Shown piece after piece: positions 58,121 to 64,000 of a stretch of DNA of 64,000 nucleotides. Origin of the DNA: Mycobacterium celatum (GTDB taxonomy: Bacteria; Actinomycetota; Actinomycetes; Mycobacteriales; Mycobacteriaceae); assembly GCF_002101595.1 (NCBI RefSeq), contig NZ_LQOM01000024.1, positions 186,001 to 250,000 of the forward strand, given 5' to 3'. Positions within the stretch are counted from its first letter, which is position 1. Every line of letters starts with the position of its first letter. The notes below the pieces were generated by a model that saw nothing but the letters and a program-made list of their open reading frames with translations, searched no databases and was not told where the DNA came from. A program made the translations under genes and the position numbers.

Positions 58121-59409
58121 TTCCGCGCGACCGTCGTGACCCACTGCGCGTGCTGCGCGCCGATGACCTTCCGGTGCAGCCCGATCCGGCATTCGCCGCG
58201 CGGCTGCGTCGGCGCCTGGAATCGGCACTTTCCCTGCCCACTGGAACCGAAGGAGTTGCGATGAGTGGCACTGCCGCGGTGATTTCCGAACTGACCGAAC
58301 CCTCCACGGCCACGACTTCGGCCGCACCCCGGGCCGCAGCGGTGCCGTATTTGTTCGTCGCCGACGCGCGGCAGGCTATCGACTGGTACGTCGGCGCACT
58401 GGGCGCGGTCCTGGTAGGAGATCCAATCATCATGGCCGACGGGCGGATTGGGCACGCCGAGCTCGCAATCGCCGGTGGCGTGCTGTATCTCGCCGACGAA
58501 TACCCGGAGATGGGACTCAAAGCCCCTGTGGCCGGGGCCGTTTCGGTGAGCCTGATGCTGCATGTCGCCGACGCCGACGCGGCGTTGCAGCGGGCCCGTG
58601 AACGCGGCGCATTCGTCGAACGAGAACCGTACGAAAACTACGGCGCACGCAACGCGACCATTATCGACCCGTTCGGTCACCGCTGGATGCTCAGCGGGCC
58701 GACGAGCACTGCGGACGCCCGAATCCAGCACGGCGACATTGGGTATGTCTCGGTGTGGGCCCCTGACCCCGAACGGGCAGCGGCCTTCTACCGGCACGTG
58801 CTCGGCTGGACCTACGACCCGGCCTCGCACCGCGTGACGAATACCGAACTGCCGACGGGGATTTTCGGTGTCGACGGCGAACCTACGTTGTTCTGCTGCT
58901 ACGCCGTCACCGATCTGCATGCCACCCGCGAAGCGATCGCCGCGGCGGGCGGAACGGCGGGCGAAGTCCGGCAGTCTGACTATGGCCCGATTCTCGACGC
59001 CACCGACCCGCAGGGCGTCGCGTTCGCGGTCTACCAACCTGCGGGCGACCCGAAACGCCCCGCGCTCAACGGTTCCGGTCCGGGCGAGCTGTCGTACGTC
59101 ACGTACCAAGTTCCGGATTCGGCGGGCTTTCGCGAGTTCTACGGCCGGATACTGCACTGGACCTTCGAGCCCGGCCATGTCGAGGACGGCTGGCAGGTGG
59201 TGTCGACGCATCCAATGGCCGGTGTCGCCGGCGGCAGCGCACGCGCAACAACGGTGCCGATGTGGGCGGTGGCCGACATCAACGCCGCGGTCACGCGGGT
59301 CCGCGAAGCCGGCGGCATTGTGTTACAGGCACCCGCCCGGCGGCCGTACGGGATTACTGCCGAATGCGCCGACGATCATGGCGCCCGTTTCTACCTTGGT
59401 CAGTTCTAG
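58117..59409 (+). CDS. Protein with three VOC (glyoxalase/bleomycin-resistance) domains and N-terminal extension
   Basis: A 430-residue protein. Residues 1-50 (IPRDRRDPLRVLRADDLPVQPDPAFAARLRRRLESAL) are a helical leader found where anti-sigma-like partners would bind. Three VOC units follow at about 70-190 (VPYLFVADARQAIDWYVGALGAVLVG), 200-310 (IGYVSVWAPDPERAAAFYRHVLGWTYD) and 320-430 (LSYVTYQVPDSAGFREFYGRILHWTF). Such folds bind metals or small molecules. Coupling to the sigma gene suggests it senses a metabolite or regulates the sigma; this is inference. Confidence 0.85.
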   Translation: MIPRDRRDPLRVLRADDLPVQPDPAFAARLRRRLESALSLPTGTEGVAMSGTAAVISELTEPSTATTSAAPRAAAVPYLFVADARQAIDWYVGALGAVLVGDPIIMADGRIGHAELAIAGGVLYLADEYPEMGLKAPVAGAVSVSLMLHVADADAALQRARERGAFVEREPYENYGARNATIIDPFGHRWMLSGPTSTADARIQHGDIGYVSVWAPDPERAAAFYRHVLGWTYDPASHRVTNTELPTGIFGVDGEPTLFCCYAVTDLHATREAIAAAGGTAGEVRQSDYGPILDATDPQGVAFAVYQPAGDPKRPALNGSGPGELSYVTYQVPDSAGFREFYGRILHWTFEPGHVEDGWQVVSTHPMAGVAGGSARATTVPMWAVADINAAVTRVREAGGIVLQAPARRPYGITAECADDHGARFYLGQF

Positions 59410-59418
59410 CGCGAGCCG

Positions 59419-60612
59419 TTACTCCAGTACGTCCGAGATCGGTGCTCCGGCAGCTATTTTGGCGCGGGTCTTCATCACCTTGGCGGGCATGCCGCCGCCG
59501 ACCACGCCGACCACCACGCCGTCGCGCTCGTAGTAAGCCAGGAACCGACGGCCGTCGTCCTCGACGAGGTGCACAATGTCGGTGGCGTGCGGCTCGCCCA
59601 GGCACTGAATCTTGACGTCGTACTGGTCGCTCCAAAAGTACGGGACGACAACATTTGACGGCGTTTCCCGGCCCAGCATCGCCGGCACCACCACCCGGGC
59701 CTGTTCGGCGACGTTGCTCCAATGCTCAACCCGCACTTGATGTCCCACCGGGTTGCGCCACGAGGCGACATCACCGAGCGCCCACACGTTGGGCACGCTG
59801 GTGCGTCCGGCCGCGTCGCACAGCACACCGTTGTCCACCTTGATCCCACTGCCGTCCAGCCAATCGGTGGCCGGCCGCGACCCGATCCCGACGACCACCA
59901 AATCAGCGCTCACCTCGGCGCCGTCGGTCAACACCACGCTGTCGACATGTCCCTGGCCTCGGACCTCCGCCACACCGGCCTCGGTGCGCACGTCGACGCC
60001 CTCGGCGCGGTGCAGCCGCGCCACCAGCTCGCCGATCTGCGCGCCGAGCACGGCGGCCAGCGGCGCGGGCTGCGGCTCGACCAGCACCACCTCCACGCCC
60101 AGGCCCCGCAGGCTGGCCGCCACCTCACAGCCGATGAAACCGGCGCCGACGACGACGGCACGTTGCGCGGCCGATGCGTGCCTGCGCAGCGCGAGACTTT
60201 CGTCGAACGAACGCAAGACCCGGATGCCCTCGAGGTCGGGGAAAGCCGGAATGCGCCGCGGCACCAGGCCGGTCGCGATGACGAGCTCGTCGTAGCCGAG
60301 CACCGTTCCGTCGTCGAGCGTCACCGTTTGCGCGGCAGTGTCAAGGCTGGTGGCGGCCGAACCCAGTCGCAGCGTGATGTTGTTCTCGTCGTAGAACTCT
60401 CGCGGTTTGAGGGTGACGTCGTCGACCTCGCTGCGCAGCACCTCTTTGGAGAGCGGCGGCCGGTCGTAGGGCAGATGCACCTCGTCGCTGACGATGGTCA
60501 GAGGGCCGGCGTAGTCCGCGCGTCGCAGTTGTTCAGCGGTCCGCGCCGCGGCGAGCCCCCCGCCGACGATCACGATGCCTCTTTCGCTATTCCCCACGTG
60601 GAGTTCATACAC
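59419..60612 (-). CDS. Ferredoxin reductase-type FAD/NAD oxidoreductase
   Basis: A 397-residue flavoenzyme (Rhodocoxin/putidaredoxin reductase-like). FAD loop IVIVGGGLAAARTAEQLRRA, NAD loop VVVGAGFIGCEVAASLRGLG, and LGDVASW near residue 285. Matches Rv0688 closely. It can pass NADH electrons through a ferredoxin to P450s such as those at 45826 and 61400. Start is uncertain: GTG 60612 used, GTG 60597 and an upstream TTG preceded by GGAAGG are alternatives. Confidence 0.92.
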   Translation of the reverse strand: MYELHVGNSERGIVIVGGGLAAARTAEQLRRADYAGPLTIVSDEVHLPYDRPPLSKEVLRSEVDDVTLKPREFYDENNITLRLGSAATSLDTAAQTVTLDDGTVLGYDELVIATGLVPRRIPAFPDLEGIRVLRSFDESLALRRHASAAQRAVVVGAGFIGCEVAASLRGLGVEVVLVEPQPAPLAAVLGAQIGELVARLHRAEGVDVRTEAGVAEVRGQGHVDSVVLTDGAEVSADLVVVGIGSRPATDWLDGSGIKVDNGVLCDAAGRTSVPNVWALGDVASWRNPVGHQVRVEHWSNVAEQARVVVPAMLGRETPSNVVVPYFWSDQYDVKIQCLGEPHATDIVHLVEDDGRRFLAYYERDGVVVGVVGGGMPAKVMKTRAKIAAGAPISDVLE

Positions 60613-60665
60613 GATCGCGGCGGCCAATGGTGCGCCACCCCGCCTTCCGCGCAAAATGGCCTTGA

Positions 60666-61211
60666 CTAGTTGAACGCGGGTGTAACGAAACGCCTCAGCA
60701 TTTCCTCTTCGCGACGGCTGTCGCCGATTGGCCAGTACGCCAGCGACATGACCACCCGCACGATCCACTGCGCGGCCTGGGAGTCGTCATCGGTGATGCC
60801 GGTGAGATCGGCGGCGAGACGGGCCAGCACCGGCGACGAATGCAAATCCCCCAAATCGGCTGCGGTGGTCGAGTCAAGCATCAGGCGGCGCATCGGATCC
60901 GACCTGATCTCTTCCAGTGCCACGGTGATCGCAGTGATCATGCGTTCCGACCCGCTTAGCCCATCTACGGCGCGCCGAACAGTGTCGACAATGCGAGCAG
61001 CCATGCGCATCAGAACGGCGTCGCGGATTTGGGCTTTCCCACCCGCATAGCGATAGATCGTGGCGCGAGAACAGTGGACGCGGGCGGCCAAAGTATCGAT
61101 GTCGAAAGCGTCCAGCCCTTTGCGGACAATAAGTTCCGTGGCCGCGGCGTAGATGCGGTCCGCGGCAGCGTGGCGGCGATCGCCACCGACGACCCAATCC
61201 TCTCGAACCAT
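60666..61211 (-). CDS. TetR-family transcriptional regulator
   Basis: A 181-residue regulator with HTH DRIYAAATELIVRKGLDAFDIDTLAARVHCSRATIYRYAGGKAQIRDA. ATG 61211 is preferred because AGGGGG lies about 9 nt upstream; earlier ATGs would fall inside or beyond the palindrome at 61247. It is upstream of the ferredoxin reductase on the same strand (53 bp) and divergent from the P450, so it may control both. Ligand unknown. Confidence 0.88.
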   Translation of the reverse strand: MVREDWVVGGDRRHAAADRIYAAATELIVRKGLDAFDIDTLAARVHCSRATIYRYAGGKAQIRDAVLMRMAARIVDTVRRAVDGLSGSERMITAITVALEEIRSDPMRRLMLDSTTAADLGDLHSSPVLARLAADLTGITDDDSQAAQWIVRVVMSLAYWPIGDSRREEEMLRRFVTPAFN

Positions 61212-61246
61212 CGATATAAGCCCCCTCACACCCGGAAGGTTCATCT

Positions 61247-61260
61247 TCTCAAATTTGAGA
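61247..61260. promoter_or_regulatory. Perfect 14-bp palindrome between TetR and P450
   Basis: TCTCAAATTTGAGA is fully self-complementary. It is 36 bp before the TetR ATG at 61211 and 139 bp before the P450 ATG, an ideal position for autoregulation and divergent control. Confidence 0.65.
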
Positions 61261-61399
61261 CGGAAAAGAGTCTGCGTTTCACAGTTCGTGCTAAACAGGA
61301 GCACCTCCTGAGACAACGGCCGTCGTCAGCGGCCACCGGCGATTTCAACTTCGCCCGAACCGCTTGACGCCGCAGGTCGCCTCGCTGAGGTTTGAAGAC

Positions 61400-62620
61400 A
61401 TGACGTCGCTGGACGCCCACCTGGGCATCGAGCTATTCCACGATCGATTCGTGCAGGATCCCTACCCGCTATACGAACGCATGCTTGCGGCAGGGCCGGT
61501 GCACCAGATCGGCGATTCCGGCTTCTACGCGGTGTGCAGTTGGGACGCCGTCAACGATGTCATTGCGCGGCCGGACGATTTCTCCTCAAACCTGACCGCG
61601 ACGATGATCTATCAGCCCGACGGAACCGTGGCCGCTTTCCCGGTGGGAGAACTCGGCGGACCGACTCAAGCGCTGGCCACCGCCGACGATCCTGCGCATG
61701 CCGTCCATCGAAAGATGCTGACACCACAACTGGCAGCGAAACGCATTCGCGCCTTCGAGCCGTTCATCGCTGCAACTGCCGATCAGTTGTGGAACGCCAA
61801 CTGGCGCGACGGACGTATCGAGTGGATGGGCGCCGTGGCGAATCGGCTCCCGATGATGATTGTCGGACGGATCATCGGAGTTCCCGACGAGGACGTCGAC
61901 AGGCTCGTCCGATGGGGATATGCCGCAACCCAGGTCGTTGAAGGACTCGTCAACTCCGAACAACTCACCGCCGCAGGCATTGCAGTGATGGAACTCGGCG
62001 GCTACATCACCGAACAGTTCCACCAAGCTGCAGCCGACCCTCGCGACAATCTGCTCGGTGACCTGGCCACGGCGTGCGCCTCGGGCGAATTGGCCGAGTT
62101 GACGGCTTTGGCGATGATGGTGACGCTGTTCAGCGCCGGAGGTGAATCCACCGCCTCGTTAATCGGCTCCGCGGCTTGGGTTTTGGCGACCCGGCCGGAT
62201 ATCCAGCAGCAGGTGCGCGACCAACCGGAGCTGCTCGGCACGTTTCTCGAGGAAGTATTGCGCTACGAACCCCCGTTCCGGGGGCATTACCGCCACGTCG
62301 TCCGCGACACCGCATTGTGCGGTGTTGACGTCCCAGGGGGTTCGCGCCTACTGCTGCTGTGGGGGGCGGCCAATCGCGATCCGTCGCATTTCGAGAGCCC
62401 CGACGAATTTCGGCTCGACCGTCTCGGCGGGAAGGGGCACATCTCCTTCGGCAAGGGCGCACACTTCTGCGTCGGCGCTGCACTCGCCCGGCTGGAAGCA
62501 CGCATCGTGCTTGGTCAGCTCCTGCAACGCACCTCGAATATCGAGGCGGCCCAAACCGGGCGGTGGCTGCCGAGCCTTCTGGTGCGCCGCCTCGAACGCC
62601 TGCAACTGGCTTGCGACTAG
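61400..62620 (+). CDS. Cytochrome P450
   Basis: A 406-residue P450. I-helix AGGEST (about residue 245), ExxR EEVLR, haem loop FGKGAHFCVGAALARLEA with Cys near 362. ATG 61400 follows GAAG; a TTG at 61364 would add 12 residues. Divergent from the TetR gene and 13 bp from the convergent SDR. Substrate unknown. Confidence 0.92.
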   Translation: MTSLDAHLGIELFHDRFVQDPYPLYERMLAAGPVHQIGDSGFYAVCSWDAVNDVIARPDDFSSNLTATMIYQPDGTVAAFPVGELGGPTQALATADDPAHAVHRKMLTPQLAAKRIRAFEPFIAATADQLWNANWRDGRIEWMGAVANRLPMMIVGRIIGVPDEDVDRLVRWGYAATQVVEGLVNSEQLTAAGIAVMELGGYITEQFHQAAADPRDNLLGDLATACASGELAELTALAMMVTLFSAGGESTASLIGSAAWVLATRPDIQQQVRDQPELLGTFLEEVLRYEPPFRGHYRHVVRDTALCGVDVPGGSRLLLLWGAANRDPSHFESPDEFRLDRLGGKGHISFGKGAHFCVGAALARLEARIVLGQLLQRTSNIEAAQTGRWLPSLLVRRLERLQLACD

Positions 62621-62633
62621 CGACCGACGACTG

Positions 62634-63482
<849 letters not shown>

Positions 63483-63495
63483 CTAGCAGCCAAAC

Positions 63496-63509
63496 TGAAA
63501 CGTGTTCTA
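63496..63509 (-). promoter_or_regulatory. KstR-like operator before the mycofactocin-type SDR
   Basis: On the minus strand TAGAACACGTTTCA fits the KstR consensus TnnAACnnGTTnnA at every fixed position. It starts 38 bp before the SDR ATG. KstR is the TetR repressor of cholesterol catabolism in mycobacteria. Confidence 0.65.
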
Positions 63510-63842
63510 GTGGGGCCGATCCGCTGCCGCGCTCCGATTTCGGCGATGATCTGGGCTCGTTTGCTGGCATACTCCTCGTCGGTCACCGCACCCGACTGGT
63601 GCAGCCGCTCCAACTCCTGCAAGCGTTCGCCGATCGACGGTTCCGGCGCGGTGTCCAATGGCCCCGCGGCCGGTGCGACGGCTGCTGCGGGTTGGGCGGC
63701 CTGGCTTGCCGCGTGGCGCACCACCGCCTGAATCTGCTGACGAAGCGCCGGGTTGGACCGCACGTCGACCATCCGGTTCACCGGAACGCCGTTGGCCTTG
63801 AGGATTTGCAGGATCTTGGGATTTCAGGTAGCGCCACAACAT
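63507..63842 (-). pseudogene. SHOCT-domain protein gene, reading frame apparently disrupted
   Basis: A frame opening at ATG 63842 (LWRYL) should continue as NPKILQILKANGVPVNRMVDVRSNPALRQQIQAV, but that part lies in another frame, one base away. The shifted frame runs to a C-terminal SHOCT helix pair (IGERLQELERLHQSGAVTDEEYASKRAQIIAEI, about 63536-63630) and then reads on into the SDR gene with no stop. The original frame has a TAG at 63507-63509. Either two frameshifts or a sequencing error, or the real start is the GTG at 63781. SHOCT domains end many small membrane-associated or oligomeric proteins. Function unknown. Confidence 0.5.
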
Positions 63843-63876
63843 TGCGTGGGGGTAGCGCTACCGCGTGCCGATCAGA

Positions 63877-63917
63877 CGTAAAAGCCCCCGAAATCTCGCG
63901 ATTTCGGAGGCTTTACG
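63877..63917 (-). terminator. Terminator of tuf
   Basis: CGTAAAAGCCCCCGAAATC (63877-63895) pairs with GATTTCGGAGGCTTTACG (63900-63917), a long stem with one or two mismatches and a 4-nt loop, 12 bp beyond the tuf stop in the direction of its transcription. Confidence 0.8.
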
Positions 63918-63929
63918 TTGCTACAGAAA

Positions 63930-64000
63930 CTACTTGACGATCTTGGTCACCCGGCCGGCGCCCACGGTACGGCCACCCTCGCGGATGGCGAACCGCAGAC
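63930..64000 (-). CDS. tuf: Elongation factor Tu, 3' end only
   Basis: The last 23 codons are present and read LRFAIREGGRTVGAGRVTKIVK then stop, the universal EF-Tu C-terminus (GTP-dependent delivery of aminoacyl-tRNA). The rest lies beyond the window. Matches tuf (Rv0685) at the end of the str operon. Confidence 0.95.
   Translation of the reverse strand, partial: LRFAIREGGRTVGAGRVTKIVK

Overview
The window is high-GC actinobacterial DNA with the gene order of a Mycobacterium chromosome. The S10 and spc ribosomal operons, secY-adk-map, sigL-rslA, the mycofactocin cluster and tuf lie in the order known from the M. tuberculosis Rv0685-Rv0736 region, here displayed so that most housekeeping genes read on the minus strand. 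Several extra genes are inserted, so it is a mycobacterium other than the M. tuberculosis complex; the species cannot be fixed from the sequence. I saw no tRNA, rRNA, CRISPR array, insertion sequence or prophage.

Layout. (1) 1-7.3 kb: a SigL-centred block on the minus strand. It holds a thiamine-diphosphate enzyme, rslA and sigL, a second sigma/anti-sigma pair that has been rebuilt (a sigma factor reduced to region 4, and an anti-sigma zinc domain fused to a carotenoid oxygenase), a berberine-bridge-type FAD oxidase and a flavin monooxygenase. Four promoters with the same architecture (TGAAC(C/G)-N16-CGT(A/G)T(T/A)) stand before all four transcription units, so the block reads as one local SigL regulon. 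(2) 7.3-10 kb: map, adk, secY. (3) 10.2-24 kb: five TIGR00027-type SAM methyltransferases in two clusters that share a 16-bp upstream motif, a sugar-catabolism group (xylB-like kinase, hydroxyacid dehydrogenase, class II aldolase), a VapBC toxin-antitoxin pair, an AraC regulator with a divergent methyltransferase, an alcohol dehydrogenase-SDR pair and sppA. (4) 24-27 kb: F420 oxidoreductase, Nudix hydrolase and a beta-lactamase-like esterase. (5) 27-43.3 kb: spc and S10 ribosomal operons, separated by sulfatase atsA with its formylglycine-generating enzyme, a stand-alone fatty acyl-AMP ligase and a CapA-like protein. (6) 43.3-49.4 kb: thioesterase-fold protein, carboxylesterase, cytochrome P450, TetR and MFS exporter. 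(7) 49.4-57.5 kb: the complete mycofactocin locus mftA-G with mftR and a DUF2332 gene. (8) 57.6-64 kb: an ECF sigma factor with a three-domain VOC protein, ferredoxin reductase, TetR, a second P450, a mycofactocin-type SDR with a KstR-like operator, a disrupted SHOCT-domain gene and the 3' end of tuf.

How the genes work together. The mycofactocin genes make a peptide-derived redox cofactor, and the nearby SDR, P450s, ferredoxin reductase and alcohol dehydrogenase are the kinds of enzymes that use or feed it. The SigL block looks like a stress-triggered oxidative tailoring set (carotenoid cleavage, FAD oxidase, monooxygenase, TPP lyase or synthase) physically joined to its own regulator. The ZAS-carotenoid oxygenase fusion next to a sigma-4-only ORF, both under a SigL-type promoter, is the most unusual object here.
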